Shown here piece after piece: positions 1 through 7,061 of a DNA stretch of 29,175 nucleotides (position 1 is its first letter; every line of letters starts with the position of its first letter). The notes beneath the pieces were generated by a model. It saw only the letters and a program-made list of their open reading frames with translations, was not told the DNA's origin and did not search any database. Both the position numbers and the translations under genes were made by a program. The DNA comes from a virus. The DNA lies in IMG/VR virus record IMGVR_UViG_3300037189_011142, positions 1 to 29,175 of that record; one strand, 5' to 3'.

Positions 1-148
1 CCGGGCCAAGGAGTACGACCGTCGTGGTGACGTTGTGCTGCGGAATCAGGTGATTCGCGAAATGTACGACCTCCCGCAATCCGTCGAGTACCTCAAGGCC
101 GCAATCACTGCTGCCGGGCTGCCGACAACTCATTCCACGGCCCGCTAA
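1..148 (+). CDS. C-terminal fragment of unknown protein (5' end outside window)
   Basis: An open frame enters at base 2 and ends at TAA 146-148, giving the last 48 residues of a charged protein (it begins RAKEYDRRGDVVLRN). The middle reads as an amphipathic helix (QVIREMYDLPQSVEYLKAAI). I recognise no motif and cannot name it. It is the first of four plus-strand genes that run toward the minus-strand late block, and a G+C-rich hairpin follows 23 bases after its stop. It could be the end of a replication or early-region gene, but nothing in the fragment shows that. The frame and stop are clear; the function is not. Confidence 0.55.
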   Translation, partial: RAKEYDRRGDVVLRNQVIREMYDLPQSVEYLKAAITAAGLPTTHSTAR

Positions 149-171
149 TCCCCCTGGCCCCCACCCCCACC

Positions 172-194
172 GCCCCCGGCACTTTGCCGGGGGC
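172..194 (+). terminator. G+C-rich hairpin, terminator-like
   Basis: A perfect 10-bp stem (gcccccggca / tgccgggggc) with a 3-nt loop lies between the end of the first gene and the 70-aa gene. Only a short pyrimidine stretch (ctcctct) follows, so it lacks a proper U-tract. It may be a weak intrinsic terminator or an mRNA-stabilising hairpin. Confidence 0.5.
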
Positions 195-221
195 CTCCTC
201 TGATGATGGAGATGATGACGA

Positions 222-434
222 ATGGCGACGCTACCCAAAGGCCTGCGTAAATGGGCCACAATCATTGTGGACTACGAGGATCGGCGAGACAGCGACGACG
301 GCGTTTGGGTGCACCTCGCGAACGGTTGGCGGTGCGGTCTGACTGAGACGCATTCGGTCACCGAAGACACCCTGAAGGACGCGATCAGTGGAATGCAGTT
401 CGTTGAGCGCTGCACCTGCAGTGATTGTCGCTGA
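222..434 (+). CDS. Small hypothetical phage protein (70 aa)
   Basis: A 70-residue acidic/aromatic protein. The centre reads IIVDYEDRRDSDDGVWVHL and the C-terminus has a CTCSDC cluster that could bind a metal. A purine-rich stretch (gatggagatgatgacga) before the ATG holds a plausible GGAG Shine-Dalgarno. G+C-rich hairpins flank the gene on both sides, as if it were a separate small cassette. A minus-strand ORF overlaps it but has the skewed composition of a shadow. I do not recognise a family and give no function. Confidence 0.55.
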   Translation: MATLPKGLRKWATIIVDYEDRRDSDDGVWVHLANGWRCGLTETHSVTEDTLKDAISGMQFVERCTCSDCR

Positions 435-447
435 CGCCCCCCGCCCC

Positions 448-470
448 GCCCCCGGGACTGGCTCGGGGGC
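448..470 (+). terminator. Second G+C-rich hairpin after the 70-aa gene
   Basis: A 7-bp perfect stem gcccccg/cgggggc with a 9-nt loop begins 13 bases after the stop of the 70-aa gene. It resembles the hairpin at 172-194 in sequence (CCCCGCCCCCGG...CGGGGGC) and also lacks a U-tract. It sits between two short genes, where it may limit read-through. Confidence 0.45.
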
Positions 471-508
471 CAACCATCCGGCAATTCCGGATAGTTCACC
501 CAGGAGAG

Positions 509-706
509 ATGATGACCATGATGACCATCTACACCACCGCAACCGCCGCTACCGCACTCGGGATCACCCCCCGGCAGGTCGGCTATCTCGCCAAACTGCA
601 CGGGCTCGGCCGCAAGCTGGGCCGGGATTGGCAGTTCACACCCGCCGAGGTCCAAACGATGAAACTCCGCCCGACAGTGGGACGACCACGGAAGGGGGCG
701 AAGTGA
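509..706 (+). CDS. Small winged helix-turn-helix, excisionase/MerR-like DNA-binding protein
   Basis: A 65-aa basic protein. Residues 11-30 (ATAATALGITPRQVGYLAKL) form a typical helix-turn-helix with a G-I-T turn. LGRDWQFTPAEV then reads as the wing and second helix of excisionase-like domains, and the tail GRPRKGAK is basic. AGGAG at 502-506 lies just upstream of a run of four methionines (codons at 509, 512, 518 and 521). The second or third ATG gives better spacing, so the true start may be 3-12 bases further in. Its TGA overlaps the next gene's ATG (TGATG). It probably binds DNA as a regulator of the plus-strand genes. Excisionase function is not implied, since no integrase is seen. Confidence 0.65.
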   Translation: MMTMMTIYTTATAATALGITPRQVGYLAKLHGLGRKLGRDWQFTPAEVQTMKLRPTVGRPRKGAK

Positions 707-933
707 TGATCCGCTCGGCCGCCCTCGCTGGCATCGCTCTAGGCGTTGCTGTCGCCGCGTACGTGTCCAGAGTCTCGCCCGTCAATCGGCCCGCGTCTAC
801 GGGGCTGCCAGACGCCTCAGAATCGGTGCCGTGGATTGCACGTCATGCGTATCATGCCGAGATGGTCCGCTTGCTGCGCGAGGCTGACGCCCAGCAACGG
901 GCAATTGCCTCCCTCGCTGGCGAGCTGCACTAG
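706..933 (+). CDS. Small protein with N-terminal membrane segment or signal
   Basis: A 75-aa protein that starts at the ATG in a TGATG junction with the HTH gene; a GTG at 703 in the same frame is an alternative. Residues 4-18 (SAALAGIALGVAVAAYV region) form one hydrophobic segment, followed by a short linker and an amphipathic helix (AEMVRLLREADAQQRAIASL). This layout suggests a small single-pass inner-membrane protein or an exported peptide. It ends 31 bases before the stop of the convergent glycosyltransferase-like gene, and I see no clear bidirectional terminator in that gap. Function unknown. Confidence 0.5.
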   Translation: MIRSAALAGIALGVAVAAYVSRVSPVNRPASTGLPDASESVPWIARHAYHAEMVRLLREADAQQRAIASLAGELH

Positions 934-964
934 GCTCTCCGCAGCAGCGTTAGGCCTTCGAGGT

Positions 965-1717
965 TCACGCTGTCCACTCCGTGAATTGATCGGTCAACAG
1001 ATCCGGCCGATCGACCAATGGCCGGATGCCGCGTTTGTCAAACTCCTCCCGCCATCGACGAAACGCCGGACAGACCACGGTTTGCCACCACGCCGACGAA
1101 TACAAGTGGGCGGTCTCGGCCCGGTCGAAAAACAAGCAGGCGGATTCCTCTGGGGAAAAATGCACGCCCGGGTAACTCTCGGCCCCCCAAAATTCAGGGT
1201 CACTGTGTTGCCAATCCCTCGCGGACAATACGCGATTGCGCACCCACCACCACGTACCGGCGAAATGAAACTTTGCCGCCGATGTGCCGCACTGCTGCCG
1301 ACTGCGAAACGCCCCGGCGATGTGCTTCCGCTCCATCGTGAAATCGATCAGGCTGGGATAATCGAGACAGGCCATCGCCATCGCATCGCACCACGGATGC
1401 GACGGGGCTCCCTCTGCATGCGTGCAGCCCTTGGCGTGACAATAGAACGTCAGGTCGTCGCTGTCGTCGATCACCTGCTCCATCAGCCACGGGAAAGACA
1501 CCATCTCTTGCGTGCCATCGTTATGCACCTCGCGGATCTCGACTTCCCCGCCAAACTCGTTGCACACGTCAGAGGCTCGATCGGTCGATGTATCGATTGC
1601 GACGGACACCAGACGACGCCCGGTGAATTGCGACAGCCGCGCCGCGACATGCCGGACACCTCGCCGCCACATGCCGCCCGACTTCGGATAGACGTGCATC
1701 ACCAGATTCTTTTTCAC
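965..1717 (-). CDS. Glycosyltransferase-like protein
   Basis: A 250-aa protein starting at GTG in a GTGA overlap with the upstream gene. The frame stays open further upstream, but that part lies within the neighbouring gene and has poor composition. Visible motifs are DDLTFYCHAKGCTH (a D-D region followed by H-x-K-G), KFHFAGTWWWVRN, and ESYPGVHFSPEESACLF. I associate this set (HAKG, F-A-G-T-x-W-W, acidic residue before an aromatic-P-G) with GT-A-type glycosyltransferases encoded by phages and by surface-polysaccharide loci. It is the last gene of the late unit, after the baseplate genes, so it might glycosylate virion proteins or host surface sugars. The family assignment rests on motif recall, and the acceptor is unknown. 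Confidence 0.55.
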   Translation of the reverse strand: MKKNLVMHVYPKSGGMWRRGVRHVAARLSQFTGRRLVSVAIDTSTDRASDVCNEFGGEVEIREVHNDGTQEMVSFPWLMEQVIDDSDDLTFYCHAKGCTHAEGAPSHPWCDAMAMACLDYPSLIDFTMERKHIAGAFRSRQQCGTSAAKFHFAGTWWWVRNRVLSARDWQHSDPEFWGAESYPGVHFSPEESACLFFDRAETAHLYSSAWWQTVVCPAFRRWREEFDKRGIRPLVDRPDLLTDQFTEWTA

Positions 1718-2013
1718 TGGCGGGACTTCCAACTCCAGAACTTGTTCAACCACTCTTTCCGCTGTTCGCACCCGCATCCGGGCCGCTTGTCGAGTTGGCC
1801 GAACGTGATTGTGTCGATGATCTTCTCCACCACGTCGCCAAGTCCGGTTGTCTTGTCGTCCTCCGCCTGCAGGAAGTCGCCGACTTCTGACAAGCCGCAC
1901 TCTGCGCGAACGGGGAGCAGCCGCACAAAGTACTTCATCCCGCAGCGTCTGCATTGAACCTCTACAGGCTCGTCGAGTCGCTTGCGTGTGTTGTCTGGTA
2001 TGTCGCAGATCAT
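1714..2013 (-). CDS. Small Cys-rich, putative zinc-binding protein
   Basis: A 99-aa protein with CRRC near residue 21, a further Cys in RAECG and a CGC motif near residue 80, consistent with a four-Cys zinc site split across the protein. The C-terminus is aromatic and basic (EWLNKFWSWKSRQ). ATGA overlaps join it to the upstream gene and GTGA joins it to the glycosyltransferase-like gene downstream, so the three are probably co-translated. I do not recognise the family. Confidence 0.6.
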   Translation of the reverse strand: MICDIPDNTRKRLDEPVEVQCRRCGMKYFVRLLPVRAECGLSEVGDFLQAEDDKTTGLGDVVEKIIDTITFGQLDKRPGCGCEQRKEWLNKFWSWKSRQ

Positions 2014-2777
2014 TCGATGGGAATCAGTAGTACGTTTTGGTCCACGCCGTCACAGCAGAATGGAGACTGGGGGCCAGCGTCTCCGCCAAAATGAAAGGTG
2101 TCCGCGTCAAGGGTCATGACGTTTGAGCCGACACAATTAAACTGATCTTCACCGGCCGCAGGAAACCATCTGGTGTACCATGCCGAAAGTGCATTCCGAT
2201 ATCCGACAATCAAATATGCCGAACGGCTGATGACAACTCCGGTTGTTGCATTCCACAGGCGATTCAGCACCAATTGATAATAGGCGCTGGAAGGTAAGCA
2301 TCCATAACAATATACAATCCCAAATGGAGAGGTTGGTATTGCAAAAGTAGAATACCAGTCAAACCCCGGCGATTCCCACGTACAGAACTGATCCTTCAGT
2401 GTGTGGCCGAACATATCCAGCGAACTGTTTTCGTAGAACGCCGCACGCGACAGAATGAAAGTACCGGCCGCATTGTTGCAGATGTCATCTGTTCCAGCCG
2501 ACGTTGCACCGCAAGGGGAGGTAGGCGTCACGCCATACGGTGCCTCAACTTCGAGTTGCCACTTGTTGGCGACTGGGCCGCCGTCGAAGTCGTCCGCACA
2601 ATACCAACACAGGTTCGGCACCAACCCAGACGTGCCGTACCCGTAGCCGTAGTATCGACGGTAATAGAGGAATGGCGGGGGAGGGGGTGGAGGCGGTGGG
2701 GTGCAACAAAAACACTGCCCATTGTAAAACCCTGGGGGCCACTTGACGCCGTGACGGTTTAGGATGTGCTCGTTCAC
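2010..2777 (-). CDS. Cys-rich tail-tip or virion protein with polyproline stretch, low GC
   Basis: A 255-aa protein. I chose GTG at 2777 because it overlaps the upstream TGA as GTGA, the habit of this operon; ATG at 2783 in the same frame is the alternative. After a short N-terminus with a CFCC motif comes a run of nine prolines and a Tyr/Gly segment (YYRRYYGYGYG). The rest is rich in aromatics and cysteines, with a possible lectin-like part (DDFDGG...NKWQLE, followed by many beta-type stretches). By eye its G+C is clearly lower than its neighbours and its codon choice is more mixed, which suggests recent acquisition. The position after baseplate genes suggests an adsorption or virion surface role, but this is inference. 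Confidence 0.6.
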   Translation of the reverse strand: MNEHILNRHGVKWPPGFYNGQCFCCTPPPPPPPPPFLYYRRYYGYGYGTSGLVPNLCWYCADDFDGGPVANKWQLEVEAPYGVTPTSPCGATSAGTDDICNNAAGTFILSRAAFYENSSLDMFGHTLKDQFCTWESPGFDWYSTFAIPTSPFGIVYCYGCLPSSAYYQLVLNRLWNATTGVVISRSAYLIVGYRNALSAWYTRWFPAAGEDQFNCVGSNVMTLDADTFHFGGDAGPQSPFCCDGVDQNVLLIPIE

Positions 2778-3400
2778 GTGCATTCGGCGGCTGTCAGCGC
2801 GAATTGCTTGCCGTCCATGTCCCCCTGCCACTCACAGCGGACGTACCTTAACGACGACACATTGCCAAAGAGATTGTAGACGCTGGTCATGTTCACTGTC
2901 GTGTCTGTGCCACGGTCATTGCCCCAATAGATCGACACCGTGCCGTCTGCCGACTTATTGTGTGCCGCATCCGTCTTGCCGAAGAATCCCAGCATCGGCA
3001 CCGACACCACAACCACAACGCCATTTGTGGTATCTGCGTTCCCGAGGACGCGATACCCGCCCGTGTCCTTCTTCAGCGTCCACGTGGCATCCCGTGGCCC
3101 CCATGATTCCCCGAACGCTGGCGTTCCGTCTGCCGTGTCATATAGGGCCGCAACATGATTCCCGATGAGGCAGACGCCGTACTGTGACGACTCGACAGGC
3201 ACCGGGCCGTTGATGCGGTGTTGGCCCTGACTGCCGAAGGTATGCGGCTTCTTGCACTCGATGACCGGCCGGCCGTCCTTCTTCCTCATGCCGCTAATCC
3301 GCATCACGCCGAACGCGGGAATCTCCTCTCCCGAGTCGTTGTAGTACTCGATCCATTGCAGGTTTAATTCCTGCCCTTCGGCCCCGTAGTTGCCCATCAT
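2774..3400 (-). CDS. Hypothetical virion-associated protein downstream of tail hub
   Basis: A 208-aa protein starting at 3400; a second ATG follows directly and the junction with the upstream gene is ATGA. The N-terminal part contains NDSGEEIPAFGVMRISG, a segment I associate with small proteins near tail genes in planctomycete phages. The remainder is beta-rich with many Gly, Val and Thr, suggesting a beta-sandwich. No signal peptide or membrane segment is visible. The place between hub-like and Cys-rich genes suggests a tail-tip accessory role. No enzymatic motif seen. Confidence 0.6.
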   Translation of the reverse strand: MMGNYGAEGQELNLQWIEYYNDSGEEIPAFGVMRISGMRKKDGRPVIECKKPHTFGSQGQHRINGPVPVESSQYGVCLIGNHVAALYDTADGTPAFGESWGPRDATWTLKKDTGGYRVLGNADTTNGVVVVVSVPMLGFFGKTDAAHNKSADGTVSIYWGNDRGTDTTVNMTSVYNLFGNVSSLRYVRCEWQGDMDGKQFALTAAECT

Positions 3401-5025
3401 GGACGCGGCTTCCCCTGATTCCTGACGGCTCGGCGTTGGGCTCGCTGCATGTCCATCACCCGCCGCTCCTTGTAGGGAGGAACGTATGGGTTAGGCTCGT
3501 ACAGTCGGGATGCCGAGGTATAGCAGCCGCTGCCGCCGATCTCCCACGTCACTTGCTGAATCGCCCCGTCGGGATTGATCGCTTGGAGCCCAACGTATTT
3601 CCCGCTCGCCCCGTTCGCACTGACGTAGCTGGCCAACCGCCCCCGCGCGTAATAGTCCGCCACAGGGTCTAGTTCAGACCGTGCAATCTTGTCGACCCAG
3701 ACCGCCGCATTCCCAGGGGGAGGGTAGGACTCGTACTTCTCCCAGACGAGTTCCTCGTGCCTGACCACATCGACACCGTAGCCGCTTGGGGCCAACGTCG
3801 GGATCTGCCAGTAGTAACGGAACTCGCTGCCCTCTGTTCGGTGCCTCACGAGGAAGGAGCATTCGACGTATAGGACGGCCGGCGCTTGGAACAGCTTCGT
3901 TCCCGGGTTGTACACCGTGATCTGATCGTCAAACCGGACCAGCCCGCGATCGTAGTCAACGTCGAACCGTCCCTTGTACTGGTAATTGTCGGTCTCCGTG
4001 GAGTTGCGGGGGAATTCTTGCGATGTGTTCCCGAGGTAGTAGATCCCATACACCGCCTCGGGCTTCCTCCGCCTCACGCCGTTCTGATCGATGCCGGTGA
4101 GGACTAATCCGCGCTCTAGCGGGAGGATCTGCCGCAGCTTCTCAACGCTCACGCCATCAGGAGTGGCAACCACGGCCCGGGGCGTCTTGCCCTGTGTGTC
4201 GGCGATGCGGTACAGGCGGAAGATGTCCCTCACTGCCAGCTTACGCTCTTCGTCGCCGACCACGCCGGGAAAGAACATCGACTGTTTCTCCCAGCCACCG
4301 ACCGGCTTGTACGCCAGATCATCGATGTGCTTGAGCGAACCGCTGGTCTCGTACCCGACCGGCTCCAGCAACAGCCTCGCCTGGTATCGCACGGGAGCCC
4401 CGAGAACGCGGATCTGGGCTGGCATCTCAGGAGGGTTGCTGCTGATCTCTTGCTCAATCAGATACTCGTTGACTGGCAGCGCTGCCCCGATACCTTGAGG
4501 CAGCAGAGACACTGCCCCCGTGATCCCGAGGACGACCACCATACCGAACGATTCGAGAAGGTTTGCTAACTCCTCGGCCGGGTTGGCCCCAATCCACTCG
4601 ACGGGCGGGCGGGCGTTGTTCGGAATCTGGCTCACGTCCGCACTCTCCCCAATCGCCGTCAGCAGCAATTGGGCCAACTGCTGCGGGGTCTTCTCCGTGT
4701 CGGGAATGACCTTCCCGTCAGAGTCCAATTGATTGTAGGTGCCGTAAATCTCCCCGAACTTCCAACGCCACCGCCGATCGGCCGCAGTGAATGCCACCAG
4801 CGTCCCGTCAGTCCCACGCACCATCGACGCTTGATCGGCTTTACAGTCCTGGAGTGTCAGCGAGAGATTGCCGTGATAGAAAACCACCGGCCCAACCGCC
4901 GCGATATCCTGTTGCTGCGGGGTGATCTGGAAACTGACCACACTTGGCGTGATGCCATGCGTGAGGGTGTAGGATGCCCCGAGGACATTTTGCACGCCCG
5001 GGTACGTGGCGTAGCTGTGATTCAC
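3397..5025 (-). CDS. Tail hub / baseplate-like protein
   Basis: A 542-aa protein starting at GTG in a GTGA overlap with the preceding gene. The first half contains alternating beta segments and a helical region (EELANLLESFGMVVVLG) resembling the tail-hub or tail-associated proteins that follow Dit in siphoviruses, where a helical insertion sits between beta-domains. The C-terminus ends in a basic tail (RRVMDMQRAQRRAVRNQGKPRP region). It lies two genes after the tape measure, the usual place for tail-tip proteins. I see no lysozyme or peptidase motif, so cell-wall degradation by this protein is not supported. The hub call rests on size, position and secondary-structure pattern. Confidence 0.55.
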   Translation of the reverse strand: MNHSYATYPGVQNVLGASYTLTHGITPSVVSFQITPQQQDIAAVGPVVFYHGNLSLTLQDCKADQASMVRGTDGTLVAFTAADRRWRWKFGEIYGTYNQLDSDGKVIPDTEKTPQQLAQLLLTAIGESADVSQIPNNARPPVEWIGANPAEELANLLESFGMVVVLGITGAVSLLPQGIGAALPVNEYLIEQEISSNPPEMPAQIRVLGAPVRYQARLLLEPVGYETSGSLKHIDDLAYKPVGGWEKQSMFFPGVVGDEERKLAVRDIFRLYRIADTQGKTPRAVVATPDGVSVEKLRQILPLERGLVLTGIDQNGVRRRKPEAVYGIYYLGNTSQEFPRNSTETDNYQYKGRFDVDYDRGLVRFDDQITVYNPGTKLFQAPAVLYVECSFLVRHRTEGSEFRYYWQIPTLAPSGYGVDVVRHEELVWEKYESYPPPGNAAVWVDKIARSELDPVADYYARGRLASYVSANGASGKYVGLQAINPDGAIQQVTWEIGGSGCYTSASRLYEPNPYVPPYKERRVMDMQRAQRRAVRNQGKPRP

Positions 5026-6353
5026 GACACCGTGCCCAGGGTGATCCGGCGGTTCTTGTTGATCTCAAGCACGACGTTACTCAAGTCACACCGGTTCAAA
5101 TCGATGCCGTTCGTGAAGGTGACCGTGCCGATTGGATCTCTTAGGCTCGCTCCCTCGAACATGTCGCAGTTCGTCACCGTCCGTGACCGAGGATCTTGCC
5201 GGAAATCCAGTTCCCCACCGCTGCCGACGTTCGCCGTCGTCAGTGTCGACGTAGCCCGGTAGCGGCATGCCCCGCCGTTGATGTTCGCGGTTGTCACTGC
5301 CCCGGCCAGATGACTCCAGACGCCACCCGTGAGAGTCATCGTGGTAACCGCCGAGTTAGTTTCCAGCGCTCCGCCGCTCTGGTTGATCGTCGTGAGGGTA
5401 CATCCCGAACCGCACCAGACCGCACTATCCCCCGCCAGATTCGTCCGGAACCCGACGGACAGGGTAGCCACCGTCGCCACTTCACCGGCCCTGTACGCAA
5501 TCCCCACGGAGCCTTTGGCGATGCTTACCGTGTTACTGGCATGGGTGCCAATCCACTGGATGGCAGGAATCCCCGTCAGTTCCGGGGTGCCGCTGTTGAG
5601 GATGACGACCACCGCCTGACCAGATCCCGAGTCCAGTTGAATCCGCGAACTGCCGTTCCCCTCGCCCGCCCCGATCGTGACCGAGGTAGTCGCCGCGTCG
5701 CTGCTGTTCCCGAGGGCCAAGAACCGGTCGCGGTACTCGGTGTAGGGGTACGCTGAATCGTCGACGTTGATCCTCGCAAGTCCGATCCGCCCCGTGTAGC
5801 CCTGCGTGATGGTGATTGATGCCGGAGTAACGGCCGACTGTGCCAGACCATAGAGGCAATCGACGTTGCCCGAGTCATAGACGATGTCGTCCGTATCCAC
5901 CGGCACCGTCGACCCGCTCCAGTTCGCCGCGACGTTGAAGAAGTTCGGCCCCGATGCGGCAATCGTCGTGGCAGTCGAGACGGCCCCCGACGTGCTGGAC
6001 TTTGCCACGGTGATCGTGAACGGCTTGCCCTTGGTCTTGCCGATCAGCACCACGGTCGAACCGCTGGCAGCCGGCGCAGTCTCACCCGAGACGAACTCGC
6101 GGAACTCCGCCACATTCGGCCCGCGCTCCGTGACGCTGTACGCTGTCCCGAGGGCTGTCGACGTGCTCCCGAGGGCTGCTGCGAGTTCGGTCGCAATCTG
6201 CGTTGTGGTGACCGTGGTGCCGATCGTCAGCACGATTGCCCGACCGTTGCAGGTGACCGTCAGCGTATCCGCTGCGACCCACGTTCCGCCGATCGTGATC
6301 GTCTCTCGTTGTGCCACCGGAAGCGCGGCTCCCGTCCATCGTCGTGTCGCCAT
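5022..6353 (-). CDS. Beta-rich tail protein, planctomycete-phage type
   Basis: A 443-aa protein starting at ATG three bases after the TGA of the upstream gene. The first ~130 residues, starting MATRRWTGAALPVAQRETIT, look like a repeated beta-sandwich. A segment around PVDTDDIVYDSGNVDCLYGL and many T/G/A/N-rich strands follow, suggesting a beta-helix or beta-solenoid. From memory, very similar architecture occurs in unannotated proteins of Planctomycetota genomes; this is my main hint for the host. It lies between the Dit-like and hub-like genes, so a tail-tip or receptor-binding role is plausible. No enzyme motif is seen. Confidence 0.6.
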   Translation of the reverse strand: MATRRWTGAALPVAQRETITIGGTWVAADTLTVTCNGRAIVLTIGTTVTTTQIATELAAALGSTSTALGTAYSVTERGPNVAEFREFVSGETAPAASGSTVVLIGKTKGKPFTITVAKSSTSGAVSTATTIAASGPNFFNVAANWSGSTVPVDTDDIVYDSGNVDCLYGLAQSAVTPASITITQGYTGRIGLARINVDDSAYPYTEYRDRFLALGNSSDAATTSVTIGAGEGNGSSRIQLDSGSGQAVVVILNSGTPELTGIPAIQWIGTHASNTVSIAKGSVGIAYRAGEVATVATLSVGFRTNLAGDSAVWCGSGCTLTTINQSGGALETNSAVTTMTLTGGVWSHLAGAVTTANINGGACRYRATSTLTTANVGSGGELDFRQDPRSRTVTNCDMFEGASLRDPIGTVTFTNGIDLNRCDLSNVVLEINKNRRITLGTVS

Positions 6354-6356
6354 TTA

Positions 6357-7061
6357 TCACCCGTTGGGGTATCTGAAGAGAAGGGACGGGCTCTCAAACT
6401 CGTAAGCCCACGACACCGCGTACATCTGGTTGCCGTACCTGCCAATCTTACTCGGCGTGCTGTACGTGATGCGTCGCCTGTCGCGATGCTCAGCCGAAGG
6501 GAACGCTGGCCCGGGGAACGTGGGCCATGTGCTGACCCCGATCGCCTGGCCCTGCTGCTGGCACGTGTAGGGCGTCTGCTGCCTCACGAGTTGCTCGACA
6601 GGCGGGCCGTACAATGTCGGGATCACAACCTTCTGCTGACCCCCGCCCCCAAACGTGAACGTCTCGGACGTCGAGTAGACGCCCAGGTCTTGATTGTACT
6701 CGGCCTCGGCCTGAATCGTGTACGTCCTGAACGTCACGTACTCCGCACCGTCCCCCGTCGGGTAGGACAGATCCACGATCCGGACGCCCGTCCGGCTGCC
6801 AGTGTTCCGCATCGCGTGGCGGACTGTCACGCCGTCCGAATCGTACAAGACAAGATCCAACCCATCGGCACCGTATGCCGATTCGAGGGCGATGATCTTG
6901 GTGGACAGATCGGACACTGAGGAGCCTTGTAGCATCCCCTGGATCGACCACGACGCGACGTAGCCAGACCGCAGCCCGACCTCGTTGAACGTCGGGCGTT
7001 GGCTGATCGAGATGATGACTTCGTTATCGGGGTGCGAGTAGCTGCCGTATCGAAGAATCAT
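6357..7061 (-). CDS. Distal-tail-like protein
   Basis: A 234-aa protein whose ATG overlaps the tape-measure stop (ATGA). Its position directly after the tape measure is where siphoviruses encode the distal tail protein. The sequence is beta-rich, with a segment typical of tail-tube-like folds (VTFRTYTIQAEAEY) and a Gly-rich loop (TFGGGGQQKV). The C-terminal part has many aromatics. I see no carbohydrate-binding motif. The call is positional; a tail-completion or minor tail protein would also fit. Confidence 0.5.
   Translation of the reverse strand: MILRYGSYSHPDNEVIISISQRPTFNEVGLRSGYVASWSIQGMLQGSSVSDLSTKIIALESAYGADGLDLVLYDSDGVTVRHAMRNTGSRTGVRIVDLSYPTGDGAEYVTFRTYTIQAEAEYNQDLGVYSTSETFTFGGGGQQKVVIPTLYGPPVEQLVRQQTPYTCQQQGQAIGVSTWPTFPGPAFPSAEHRDRRRITYSTPSKIGRYGNQMYAVSWAYEFESPSLLFRYPNG

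Noticed and set aside
746-1957. A 403-codon plus-strand open frame across the glycosyltransferase-like gene
   Set aside because: Composition is that of a high-GC antisense shadow (Arg/Pro/His rich), and the minus strand carries recognisable motifs with GTGA coupling.
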